Source: Candidatus Acutalibacter stercorigallinarum
Lineage (GTDB): Bacteria; Bacillota; Clostridia; Oscillospirales; Acutalibacteraceae
DNA length: 64,000 bases
Reading direction: 5' to 3'
Assembly: GCA_019112625.1 (NCBI GenBank)
Contig: DXIW01000013.1
Coordinates: 32,960 to 96,959 of the forward strand
Made by a program: the position numbers and the translations under genes. Below, piece after piece: positions 18,738 through 27,466 of this stretch (the stretch's first letter is position 1; each line of letters starts with the position of its first letter). The notes below the pieces were generated by a model. The model did no database searches. It was not told where the DNA came from and saw nothing but the letters and a program-made list of their open reading frames with translations.

Positions 18738-19760
18738 TTACTCGCTGTGGTCGCGGTCTTTCAGCTCGGACTTTTTGATGAGGCGGCCGTTGACGTAGAC
18801 AAACTTGTCGCTGTCGTCCTCGTCCTCCTCTTCCCCATCGTCCTGGTTGAAGAGGCCGGAGAAGCGCTCGGACTCCTGGGGCTCCCCGGGCTGGCTTTCG
18901 GCCACACCGTTTTTCTCCCGCTCCAGGCGCTCCTGGTAGGGCTTGATCAGGTAGCGGTCGATGAGGGGGTACACGGTGAAGTTCACCAGGAAGGAGAAGA
19001 AGGAGAAGAGCAGGAAGATGAGGAGCAGCAGGTAGATAAACACGGTGAGGGCGGTGAGGGGAATCACCATAAGGACCAGGAAGCCCAGGCCGCCGATGAT
19101 GACGGTGAGCAGCAGGTTCCGCAGGAAGCCGGCGATGGAGAAGATAAAGGCGTTTTTATAGGCCTGGCGGAAGGTGAGGTCGAAGGTGATGAACATCACC
19201 GGCAGGTAAAACTGGGCCCAGCAGAAGATGAGGGCCAGGAGGATGCAGATCCAGAAGGGGATGTAGAAGATCCAGTCCTGGGAGAGCTGGTTGCTGTAGT
19301 ACAGCAGGGAAAAGGAGAGCACCACGTAGACGGCGTAGACGATGACGCCGTTTAGGAGGAAATACTTCCAGTTGCCCTTGACCGCGTCCCAGAAGTCGGA
19401 CCAGACGAAGGCGTGCTCCTCCCGGGCGAAGTTGCGGGAGATGTAGGTGAGGCCCGCCGTAAAGGGCGACAGGAGCACCAGGGGCAGGGGCACCGCGTAC
19501 AGGACCCAAACGTCTACCTGCAGGGCCCCCGAGGTGGTGGGCAGCTGCAGCATGAAGTGGGTGGGGCACAGGTAGATGAGGAACATCAGGACGAAGGCCG
19601 CCAGGGTGGGCAGGAGGAAGATCAGGTTCGCCTGCACCAGCTTGGTGAATTTCCGGCCGAAGATCTCGAAGAAGCGGACAGGCGCCGCCTTGGGGGGCTC
19701 GTCCTTGCTGACGCCGGGACCGGGCTTGTCGTAATTTCCAAAAAGTCCTAAGAAAGCCAA
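18738..19760 (-). CDS. Multi-pass membrane protein (YesL/DUF624-like) with acidic C-terminal tail
   Basis: Several hydrophobic helices; NFAREEHAFVWSDFWDAVKGN motif region; tail DDGEEEDEDDSDKF. Confidence 0.65.
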   Translation of the reverse strand: MAFLGLFGNYDKPGPGVSKDEPPKAAPVRFFEIFGRKFTKLVQANLIFLLPTLAAFVLMFLIYLCPTHFMLQLPTTSGALQVDVWVLYAVPLPLVLLSPFTAGLTYISRNFAREEHAFVWSDFWDAVKGNWKYFLLNGVIVYAVYVVLSFSLLYYSNQLSQDWIFYIPFWICILLALIFCWAQFYLPVMFITFDLTFRQAYKNAFIFSIAGFLRNLLLTVIIGGLGFLVLMVIPLTALTVFIYLLLLIFLLFSFFSFLVNFTVYPLIDRYLIKPYQERLEREKNGVAESQPGEPQESERFSGLFNQDDGEEEDEDDSDKFVYVNGRLIKKSELKDRDHSE

Positions 19761-19808
19761 AAGACCAACTCCAATTCCAAAATAGATTTCCGCGCTGGTG
19801 GGCGCGCT

Positions 19809-20699
19809 TTACCCCAGTTTTGCCTTGGGGTGGCAGTCCTGATAGACCTGTTTGACATGGTTGTCCAGCAGCTGGACATAGACCTGGGTGGAGGAGATGT
19901 CCGCGTGGCCCATCATGGTCTGGATGTCCTTGACCGAGGCGCCGCCCTCCAGCAGGTGCAGGGCGAAGGAGTGCCGCAGGGTGTGGGGAGTGATCTCCTT
20001 GGTGATGCCGGCCTCGGTGGCATAGCCTTTGACAATTTTCCAGAAGCCCTGGCGGGTGAGCCTGCCGCCGTTTAGGTTGACGAACAGGGCGTTGCCGCTC
20101 TCCGGGCCGGTGATGAGCCCCCGCATGCGGTAGATGTAGTCGGACACGGCTACCACCGCGGAGGGGTACACCGGGATGGAGCGAATCCCCTTGCTGCCCC
20201 GGCAGTACAGCACGCCGGAGCGCAGGTTGATGTCTTTGATGTTCAGGTTGATGAGCTCGGAGGCGCGGATGCCTGTGGCGTAGAGCAGCTCCAGCATGGC
20301 CTTGTCCCGGCAGCCCTTGGGCTCGGTGATGTCCGGCTGGGCCAGGAGCAGCTCGATCTCGGCGCCGGACAGGACCTGGGGCAGCTTCTTCTCCGCCTTC
20401 TCCAGCTTGATGCCCTTGGCCGGGTTGGTGTCCATAAGGCCCCGGTAGATGAGGAATTTGTAGAAGCACCGCACCGAGGCCAGGTTCCGGGAGATGGTGG
20501 TGGGCGAGCGGTTCAGGTCGTGGAGGTGGTCCACAAAGCCCTGGATCTCCCCCTCCCCCGCCTCCTCGGGCAGGACGCCCTGCTGGGCCAGGTATTCCAG
20601 ATAGTACATGGTATCCCGCAGGTAAGACTCCCGGGTGTTGGCAGAATTGGGCTTCTGCTCCGAGAGGTACTCGCTGAATAAAGAATAGTAGTCCGTCAT
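19809..20699 (-). CDS. xerD: Tyrosine recombinase XerD
   Basis: TGIRASELINL, HTLRHSFALHLL, MMGHADISSTQVYV; next to spoIIM as in Bacillus. Confidence 0.92.
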   Translation of the reverse strand: MTDYYSLFSEYLSEQKPNSANTRESYLRDTMYYLEYLAQQGVLPEEAGEGEIQGFVDHLHDLNRSPTTISRNLASVRCFYKFLIYRGLMDTNPAKGIKLEKAEKKLPQVLSGAEIELLLAQPDITEPKGCRDKAMLELLYATGIRASELINLNIKDINLRSGVLYCRGSKGIRSIPVYPSAVVAVSDYIYRMRGLITGPESGNALFVNLNGGRLTRQGFWKIVKGYATEAGITKEITPHTLRHSFALHLLEGGASVKDIQTMMGHADISSTQVYVQLLDNHVKQVYQDCHPKAKLG

Positions 20700-20721
20700 G
20701 TCTTACCCACCCTCACCTTAC

Positions 20722-21363
20722 TTACAGATGAAAAAATACCGCAAAAACGGCTGCCGCCAAAGCGCCTGCCAGAGAGACCGCCACCGCCAGGCTGAGAGCA
20801 GCCAGGAGGTCCCTCCCATAGGCGGAAAAGCCGGGGGATGCCTCCCGGGCGGAACAGCCGGCCCGGGCCAGGCTGCTGGAAAAGGCCAGGGCCCGCACGC
20901 CGAAGGACAGGCACAGCAGGCAGAAGGCGGCCGCAGCCGGCAGATAGCAGAGCGCGGAACGGCAAAGGCCCAGAGGGCCCTCCCCCGCCAGAAACGAAAA
21001 GGCGCCGATGCCCGTGGCCACCCCCTTGAAAAAGAGGAGGGCCGGGACCCCGAAGGGGCCCAGCACGGAGAGGCCCAGCAGGAACAGCAGGCTCAGATAA
21101 AGGAGCCCATGGAGCAGGAACGTGGTAAAGCAGGGGAAAAAGCCCTGCTCCGCGGCGGGGATGCCGGAGAAGAGCAGGGGCACCCCGCGAAAGCCCTGGA
21201 AAAGCCCCAGGCCCACCGAAGCGCAGGAGCCCGTTATGACCCCTCCCAGGAGGAAGAGGGCCAGAAGCCAGAACGCGCCCCGGGGCGTCACCCGCCGGAA
21301 CAGGGGGACGCCGGGGAACAGAGAGCCCGGCGGATCGGGAAGCCTGTCTTTTTGTGGTCTCAT
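20722..21363 (-). CDS. spoIIM: Stage II sporulation protein M family
   Basis: Small hydrophobic protein with SpoIIM-type layout (FKGVATGIGAFSFL) next to xerD; likely start MRPQKD at 21363. Confidence 0.75.
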   Translation of the reverse strand: MRPQKDRLPDPPGSLFPGVPLFRRVTPRGAFWLLALFLLGGVITGSCASVGLGLFQGFRGVPLLFSGIPAAEQGFFPCFTTFLLHGLLYLSLLFLLGLSVLGPFGVPALLFFKGVATGIGAFSFLAGEGPLGLCRSALCYLPAAAAFCLLCLSFGVRALAFSSSLARAGCSAREASPGFSAYGRDLLAALSLAVAVSLAGALAAAVFAVFFHL

Positions 21364-21660
21364 GGTATGCACCTTCTTAGAAAAAGCGTTTCGGTACATA
21401 CCTATGGCCCCGGGGGACCGGCTATGCCCCGCCGGGGATATGGGAAAGCGGAATGGATACATATAAGATTTTACCGGGAAACCCAGGTTGCTCTTTTTTG
21501 CAAACAGGAGGGAATGGGACCGGATTTCATAAAGTTCCGTAAACTACATTCCCGGGGCGAAAAAAAGAGGGGGGCTTCCCCGCCCATCCGGGCGCAATCA
21601 CAAGATATGCCGCTTCCCCTTTGGAAAATGGGTATATCTTGGGGCGGGGACAGATGGCCA

Positions 21661-21950
21661 TAAATCTAGTATCCATGCGGGTTTTCCACATTTCCACAAG
21701 GTTTCCACAGCAGGAAATACCCGCTGTAAAGAAACACCCTGTGGATATATACTATAACCCATACGGGAGATTTTTTCAAGAGAAAATCACGAATATTTTT
21801 ACTTTTTTATTTCAACTTCGGGATTTTATGTATTTTATATTATGTTAACCAATGTATATTCCGAGGAAGTATTATGTTCCCTCCCCTAAATATTGTGTGC
21901 ATAAAAATACACATGGCAATACCATGTGTATTTTTCCCTCTCCCCTATTC
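21661..21950. other. AT-rich noncoding island with DnaA-box-like cluster, dif-like motif and hairpin
   Basis: TTTCCACA at 21683, 21691 and 21702; TGTGGATAT at 21740; long T/A runs; strongly contrasts with GC-rich surroundings. Confidence 0.6.
21903..21935 (-). terminator. Hairpin terminator downstream of the TIGR04086-like gene
   Basis: AAAAATACACATGG-CAATA-CCATGTGTATTTTT, 14-bp perfect arms. Confidence 0.8.
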
Positions 21951-21960
21951 TTTTTTGCGG

Positions 21961-22374
21961 TTAAAATTTCACCCGCTTTTTCCGGTTGACCCCCAGGACG
22001 CCCCCGATGGCGCCGCTGAGCAAAAGGGCGGCCAGCTTCCCCAAGGCGGCGGGGCCCAGGGTCTGGCCGGTGAAAAAGGCGGCGGCCCCCAGGCAGGCGG
22101 CGAACAGCGCCCCGCAGCCCAGGCCGTACCAGAGGCCCCTCTCCCCGCTGAGGAGGGAGGCGGTAAGTCCCCCGGCAAAGACGGCGGCGCAGCACAGGGC
22201 CGTGGCGAGCAGGGGCAGGAGGTCCCAGGGCATGAGGCCGGCTTTGGACAGGACCAGGGCCGCCCCGGCCAGCAGCAGAAGGGCGGAGGCGGCCATCACC
22301 CCGGCGGCGGACAGCAGGACTTTCACGGTTTTTCCCATAACAAAAGACCTCGCAGGCAAGTATGTGTGTTCCAT
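21961..22374 (-). CDS. TIGR04086-like small membrane protein
   Basis: Four predicted hydrophobic segments, usual position upstream of yajC/tgt/queA; start could be MGKTVK at 22338. Confidence 0.7.
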   Translation of the reverse strand: MEHTYLPARSFVMGKTVKVLLSAAGVMAASALLLLAGAALVLSKAGLMPWDLLPLLATALCCAAVFAGGLTASLLSGERGLWYGLGCGALFAACLGAAAFFTGQTLGPAALGKLAALLLSGAIGGVLGVNRKKRVKF

Positions 22375-22424
22375 ACTATGACCTGGGAGGCCTTTTTATG
22401 CTGCTATACCGCTGGGAAAGATGC

Positions 22425-22763
22425 TTAGGCGGCGCCGTCGTCCTCGTGGACGGTGTCCACGCTGCCAATGGCCCAGCGCTTGATGCGGAGCTTCGCCTTG
22501 TCGCTGCCGGTCTCGATGACCACCGAGTCGGTCTCGTCCTTGACGGCGATGATGCGGCCGCAGATGCCGCCGATGGTGGTGATCTCATCCCCCACCTGGG
22601 CGTTCTTGCGCATCTCCGCCTCTTTTTTCTTCTTCTTGCTCTGGGGGCGGAAGAAGATGAAGTAGAGGGCGAGGATAAATACCGCATAGACGGCCAGCAT
22701 CAGGAGCATGCTCAGGGGGCTGCCGCTCTGCGCGCCGGATTCCAGGGTCATAAACTGGTTCAT
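22425..22763 (-). CDS. yajC: Preprotein translocase subunit YajC
   Basis: MLLMLAVYAVFILALYFIFFRPQSKKKKK...VGDEITTIGGICGRI. Confidence 0.94.
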   Translation of the reverse strand: MNQFMTLESGAQSGSPLSMLLMLAVYAVFILALYFIFFRPQSKKKKKEAEMRKNAQVGDEITTIGGICGRIIAVKDETDSVVIETGSDKAKLRIKRWAIGSVDTVHEDDGAA

Positions 22764-22852
22764 GGTGTACATTCCTTTCTTTTGCTGATTCGCTTTATTA
22801 TAGCAAGAAAGCAGGTCCCTTGCAAGTGCTACAAAGGAAATTTCTCGTTTGT

Positions 22853-23989
22853 TCAGATACGGCGGCCCAAGGCCTCCACGTGCTCCTGGCAGAAGGATTC
22901 GTACCGGCCCTCGTCCAGGGCCTGGCGGATCTCCTCCATCAGGTGGTTGTAGAAGTAGAGGTTGTGCATCACCGTGAGGCGCATGGCCAGCATCTCCCCC
23001 GCCTTGAACAGGTGGTGGATGTAGGCCCGGGTGAACTTCTGGCACACGGGGCACTGGCAGTCCTCGTCCAGGGGGGCTTCGTCCAGCTCGTATTTCTTGT
23101 TCATCAGGTTGCGGCAGCCCTCCCAGGTGAAGGCGTGGCCGTGGCGGGCGTTGCGGCTGGGCATGACGCAGTCGAACAGGTCCACGCCCCGACGGACCCC
23201 CTCCAGGATATTGGCGGGGGTGCCCACCCCCATGAGATAGCGGATTTTCTCTTTGGGCATGTGGGGCTGTACCGCCTCGATGATGCGGTACATCTCCTGG
23301 GTGGGCTCCCCCACCGCCAGGCCGCCGATGGCGTAGCCGTCCAGGTCCATGTCCGCGATGCGCTTCATGTGCTCCACCCGCAGGTCCTCGAAGGTGCAGC
23401 CCTGGTTGATGCCGAACAGCAGCTGATGGGGGTTGACGGCGTCCTCCCGGCTGTTTAAGCGGGCCATCTCCTGCTTGCAGCGCTCCAGCCAGCGGGCGGT
23501 GCGGGCGCAGGAGGCCTTGGCGTATTCGTAGGCGGCGGGGTTCTCCACGCACTCGTCGAAGGCCATGGCGATGGTGGAGCCCAGGTTGGACTGGATGCGC
23601 ATGCTCTCCTCGGGGCCCATGAAGATGCGGCGGCCGTCGATGTGGGAGGCGAAGGTGACGCCCTCCTCTTTGATGTTCCGCAGCTTGGCCAGGGAGAACA
23701 CCTGGAAGCCGCCGGAATCGGTGAGGACCGGGCCGTCCCAGCCGGTGAATGTGCGGATGCCCCCCAGCTTCTTCACGGTTTCGTCCCCGGGGCGCAGGTG
23801 GAGGTGGTAGGTGTTGCAGAGCTGCACCTGGCAGTGGAGGTCCTTTAAGTCGTAGGCGGACACGGCCCCCTTGATGGCCCCGGCGGTGGCCACGTTCATA
23901 AAGGCCGGGGTCTGCACGGTGCCGTGGACGGTGGTAAACTCCCCCCGGCGGGCGGCCCCTTCTTGTTTTAGCAGTCGGTACATAGGCAA
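22853..23989 (-). CDS. tgt: Queuine tRNA-ribosyltransferase
   Basis: FMNVATAGAIKG, LTDSGGFQVFSL, CxCxxC zinc site. Confidence 0.97.
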   Translation of the reverse strand: MPMYRLLKQEGAARRGEFTTVHGTVQTPAFMNVATAGAIKGAVSAYDLKDLHCQVQLCNTYHLHLRPGDETVKKLGGIRTFTGWDGPVLTDSGGFQVFSLAKLRNIKEEGVTFASHIDGRRIFMGPEESMRIQSNLGSTIAMAFDECVENPAAYEYAKASCARTARWLERCKQEMARLNSREDAVNPHQLLFGINQGCTFEDLRVEHMKRIADMDLDGYAIGGLAVGEPTQEMYRIIEAVQPHMPKEKIRYLMGVGTPANILEGVRRGVDLFDCVMPSRNARHGHAFTWEGCRNLMNKKYELDEAPLDEDCQCPVCQKFTRAYIHHLFKAGEMLAMRLTVMHNLYFYNHLMEEIRQALDEGRYESFCQEHVEALGRRI

Positions 23990-23995
23990 ATCTCC

Positions 23996-25036
23996 TTAGG
24001 AAATAAACATGGCGTCGCCGAAGCTGAAGAACCGGTACTTCTCCCGCACGGCCACCTCGTAGGCGTGGAGCACGTGCTCCCGGCCAGCTAACGCGGACAC
24101 CAGCATGATGAGGGTGCTCTCCGGCAGGTGGAAGTTGGTGATAAGGCCGTCCAGGCCCTTGAAGTCATAGCCGGGATAGAGGAAGATGTCGGTCCAGCCC
24201 TCGCTCTCCGTAAAGCGGCCCTCCTTCTGGGCCACGGACTCGATGGTGCGGCAGCTGGTGGTGCCCACGGCGATGACCCGGCCTCCCTTTTCCTTGGTCT
24301 CGTTGATCAGGTCGGCGGTGGCCTGGGGCATGTGGTAGTGCTCGGCGTGCATTTTGTGGTCGGTGATCTTCTCCGCGGTGACGGGGCGGAAGGTGCCCAG
24401 TCCCACGTGGAGGGTGACAAAGCCCAGCTTGACCCCCTTTTCCTGGACCTTTTCCAGGAGCTGGGGGGTGAAGTGCAGCCCGGCGGTAGGGGCGGCGGCG
24501 GAGCCGGTCTCTTTGGAGTAGACCGTCTGGTAGCGCTCCTTGTCCTCCAATTTGGCCTTGATGTAGGGCGGCAGGGGCATCTGGCCGATCTGGTCCAGGA
24601 GGTGAAAAAAGGAGCCGTCGTACTCGAAATGGACCAGGCGGTTGCCCCCCTCCAGCACGGCAGTGACCTCCCCCTTCAGCAGACCCTCGCCAAAGACGAA
24701 ACGGCTGCCGGGCTTGGCCTTTTTCCCGGGGCCGGCCAGGGCCTCCCAGGTGTCGTTCCCCTTGTTTTCCAGGAGGAGAAACTCCACCTGGGCGCCGGTG
24801 CCCTCTTTGACGCCGTAGATGCGGGCGGGCAGCACCCGGGAGTCGTTGAGGATGAGGCAGTCTCCGGGATGGAGCAGGTCCACGATGTCGTAGAAGTGGT
24901 AGTGGCCGATGGCCCCGGTCTTTTTGTCCAGGGTCATCAGCCGGGAGGCGTCCCGGGGCTCCACCGGGGTCTGGGCGATGAGCTCCTCGGGCAGGTCGTA
25001 GGCGAAATCTTTTGTTTCTAAAGTAGTTGCAGGCAT
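23996..25036 (-). CDS. queA: tRNA preQ1(34) S-adenosylmethionine ribosyltransferase-isomerase
   Basis: [41 protein letters not shown]. Confidence 0.97.
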   Translation of the reverse strand: MPATTLETKDFAYDLPEELIAQTPVEPRDASRLMTLDKKTGAIGHYHFYDIVDLLHPGDCLILNDSRVLPARIYGVKEGTGAQVEFLLLENKGNDTWEALAGPGKKAKPGSRFVFGEGLLKGEVTAVLEGGNRLVHFEYDGSFFHLLDQIGQMPLPPYIKAKLEDKERYQTVYSKETGSAAAPTAGLHFTPQLLEKVQEKGVKLGFVTLHVGLGTFRPVTAEKITDHKMHAEHYHMPQATADLINETKEKGGRVIAVGTTSCRTIESVAQKEGRFTESEGWTDIFLYPGYDFKGLDGLITNFHLPESTLIMLVSALAGREHVLHAYEVAVREKYRFFSFGDAMFIS

Positions 25037-25087
25037 TTCATTCACCGGTCCCAGCAAATTTTAATACAATAATTATGGCTGAAAAAA

Positions 25088-25116
25088 TTGACAACAGGAA
25101 CAAACTACGGTATGAT
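25088..25116 (+). promoter_or_regulatory. Promoter of the asd-dapA-dapB operon
   Basis: TTGACA - 17 nt - TATGAT directly upstream of the riboswitch. Confidence 0.9.
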
Positions 25117-25123
25117 AAAGGCA

Positions 25124-25281
25124 AATAGAGGCGCGGCTTTGCAAAAGTAGCGGGCGGGAGGTTTGCCAAAACCGGCGAAGCCCCGTGAAAGGGCGGGCCG
25201 CCGAAGGGCGCATTTGGCAGATGGGCCCTGGTTGTAACCGCGAACAGCGTTGCGACTGTCATCTTTATGATGGAGTGCTAT
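25124..25281 (+). ncRNA. Lysine riboswitch (L box)
   Basis: GAGGCGCGGC, AAAAGTAGCGG, GTGAAAGGGCGGGCCGCCGAAGGGCG, CTGTCATC...GATGGAGTGCTA consensus elements upstream of asd. Confidence 0.92.
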
Positions 25282-25352
25282 TTACCTTTCGTTTTTCCGG
25301 CGGGCTCGTTTGGTTGGAAAAACACAGCATTTCTATTATAAAGGATGGGCAG

Positions 25353-25377
25353 CCGGTTTTCAACCGGTTTTTTTATT
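25353..25377 (+). terminator. Riboswitch expression-platform terminator
   Basis: CCGGTT-TTC-AACCGG followed by TTTTTTT before asd. Confidence 0.85.
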
Positions 25378-25429
25378 CTCCGGCCGGCCCGCCGGGTCAA
25401 CTCCAGTTACAGAAAGGATCATTGTGGAT

Positions 25430-26509
25430 ATGAAACAGTATCGCGTGGGAATCATCGGATGTACGGGAATGGTGGGGCAGCGTTTTGCCACCCTGCTGGA
25501 AAACCACCCCTGGTTTACGGTGACCGCACTGGCGGCCAGCGCCCGCTCCGCCGGGAAAACCTATGAGGAGGCTGTGGGCAGCCGCTGGGCCATGAAGGTC
25601 CCCATGCCTGCCAGCATGGCGAAAATGACCGTTTACGACGCGGAAAAGGACATGGACGAGATCGTGTCCCAGGTGGATTTTGTGTTCTGCGCCGTGAATA
25701 TGAAGAAGGAGGACATCCGCGCCCTGGAGGAGGCCTACGCCAAAAAGGAGTGCCCGGTCATCTCCAACAACAGCGCCCACCGGGGCACCCCCGATGTGCC
25801 CATGATTATCCCGGAGATCAACGCGGACCACGCCGCGGTGATCGAATCCCAGCGCAAGCGGCTGGGCACCAAGCGGGGCTTTATCGCCGTGAAGTGCAAC
25901 TGCTCCCTGCAGAGCTATGTGCCCGCAATCCATCCCCTGCTGGATTTGGGGGTGACCAAGGTGCTGGCCTGCACCTACCAGGCCATCTCCGGCGCGGGCA
26001 AGACCTTTGAGACCATGCCCGAGATCGTGGACAACGTGATCCCCTACATCGGCGGCGAGGAGGAGAAGTCTGAGCAGGAGCCCCTGAAGATCTGGGGCCA
26101 TGTGGAGAACGGGGTCATCGTGAACACCAACACCCCCTCCATCACCTCCCAGTGCCTGCGGGTGCCTGTGTCTGACGGGCACATGGCGGCGGTGTTCTTC
26201 TCCATGGAGAAGAAGGCCACCCTGGCGGAGATCATCGACCGCTGGGAGCGGTTCCGGGGCCCGGCCCAGGAGCTGGAGCTGCCCAGCGCCCCCAAGCAGT
26301 TCCTCCACTACTTTACCGAGAACGACCGGCCCCAGCCCAAGCTGGACCGGGACCTGGAGGGCGGCATGGCGGTGTCGGTAGGCCGGCTGCGCACCGATAC
26401 CCAGTACGACTACAAGTTCGTGTGCCTTTCCCACAACACCCTGCGGGGCGCCGCGGGCGGGGCGCTGCTCATGGCCGAGCTGCTGTGCAAAAAAGGCTAT
26501 TTTGACTGA
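25430..26509 (+). CDS. asd: Aspartate-semialdehyde dehydrogenase
   Basis: MKQYRVGIIGCTGMVGQRF, VKCNCSLQSYVPAIHPLL, QAISGAGK. Confidence 0.95.
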   Translation: MKQYRVGIIGCTGMVGQRFATLLENHPWFTVTALAASARSAGKTYEEAVGSRWAMKVPMPASMAKMTVYDAEKDMDEIVSQVDFVFCAVNMKKEDIRALEEAYAKKECPVISNNSAHRGTPDVPMIIPEINADHAAVIESQRKRLGTKRGFIAVKCNCSLQSYVPAIHPLLDLGVTKVLACTYQAISGAGKTFETMPEIVDNVIPYIGGEEEKSEQEPLKIWGHVENGVIVNTNTPSITSQCLRVPVSDGHMAAVFFSMEKKATLAEIIDRWERFRGPAQELELPSAPKQFLHYFTENDRPQPKLDRDLEGGMAVSVGRLRTDTQYDYKFVCLSHNTLRGAAGGALLMAELLCKKGYFD

Positions 26510-26530
26510 GTTTTCCTGGGAGGAGATACC

Positions 26531-27424
26531 ATGAAGAAAGACATGATCTTTACCGGGGCGGGCACCGCCCTGGTCACCCCCTTTACCCCCGCCGGGGAGA
26601 TTGCCTGGGAGGAGCTGGAGAAGCTGGTGGACTTCCAGCTGGAGGGCGGCATCGACGCCATCATCGCCTGCGGCACCACCGGCGAGGCGGCCACCATGAC
26701 CGCCGAGGAGCACCTGAAAGTGGTGGATTTCATCATCAAGAAGGTAAACGGCCGGGTGCCTGTTATCGCCGGGACCGGCAGCAACGACACCGCGTTCTGC
26801 GTGGAGCTGTCCCAGGAGGCGAAACAGCTGGGGGCCGACGGCCTGCTGCTGGTGACCCCCTACTACAACAAGACCTCCCAGAAGGGGCTGGTGGAGAGCT
26901 TTGACTACATCGCCGACACGGTGAAGATGCCCTGCATCCTCTACAATGTGCCCAGCCGCACCGGGTGCAATATCCAGATTGAGACCTACTGCCAGCTGGC
27001 CAAGAACCCCTATGTGGTGGCGGTGAAGGAGGCCAGCGGCAACGCGGCCCTGGCTGCCCGGATTGTGGCCCAGTGCGGCGACAGCCTGACGGTCTACTCT
27101 GGGGAGGACAACATGACACTGTCCCTGATGGCGTTGGGCGGCAAGGGCGTGATCTCGGTGTTCTCCAACGCCCTGCCCCGGCAGATGCACGACCTGGCCG
27201 CCGCCATGTTAAACGGCGACCTGGACACCGCCCGGGCCCTGAACAACCAGTACCTGGACCTGATGGACGGGTTCTTCCTGGACGTGAACCCCATCCCCAT
27301 CAAGGAGGCGCTGTACCAGATGGGGCTGATTGGGTCCAACTTCTGCCGCCTGCCCCTGACCACCATGACCGAGGCCGGGGCGGCGAAACTCACTGTCCTG
27401 CTGAAAAAGCACCAGCTGGTGTAA
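26531..27424 (+). CDS. dapA: 4-hydroxy-tetrahydrodipicolinate synthase
   Basis: GTALVTPF, GTTGEAATM, YNVPSRTGCNI, KEASGN. Confidence 0.97.
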   Translation: MKKDMIFTGAGTALVTPFTPAGEIAWEELEKLVDFQLEGGIDAIIACGTTGEAATMTAEEHLKVVDFIIKKVNGRVPVIAGTGSNDTAFCVELSQEAKQLGADGLLLVTPYYNKTSQKGLVESFDYIADTVKMPCILYNVPSRTGCNIQIETYCQLAKNPYVVAVKEASGNAALAARIVAQCGDSLTVYSGEDNMTLSLMALGGKGVISVFSNALPRQMHDLAAAMLNGDLDTARALNNQYLDLMDGFFLDVNPIPIKEALYQMGLIGSNFCRLPLTTMTEAGAAKLTVLLKKHQLV

Positions 27425-27466
27425 AGCCCGGGACCCGGGGAATGAAAAAAAGGAAGGATGGTAGCC

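Noticed and set aside
21621-21848. 75-aa plus-strand ORF across the AT island
   Set aside because: No recognisable domain or clear ribosome site; the region reads as noncoding with repeated motifs.
21661-21860. Calling the AT island the chromosomal oriC
   Set aside because: No dnaA/dnaN/rpmH nearby and boxes are imperfect; only reported as DnaA-box-like.
25397-27190. 597-aa minus-strand ORF over asd/dapA
   Set aside because: Shadow ORF; the plus-strand genes and riboswitch explain the region.
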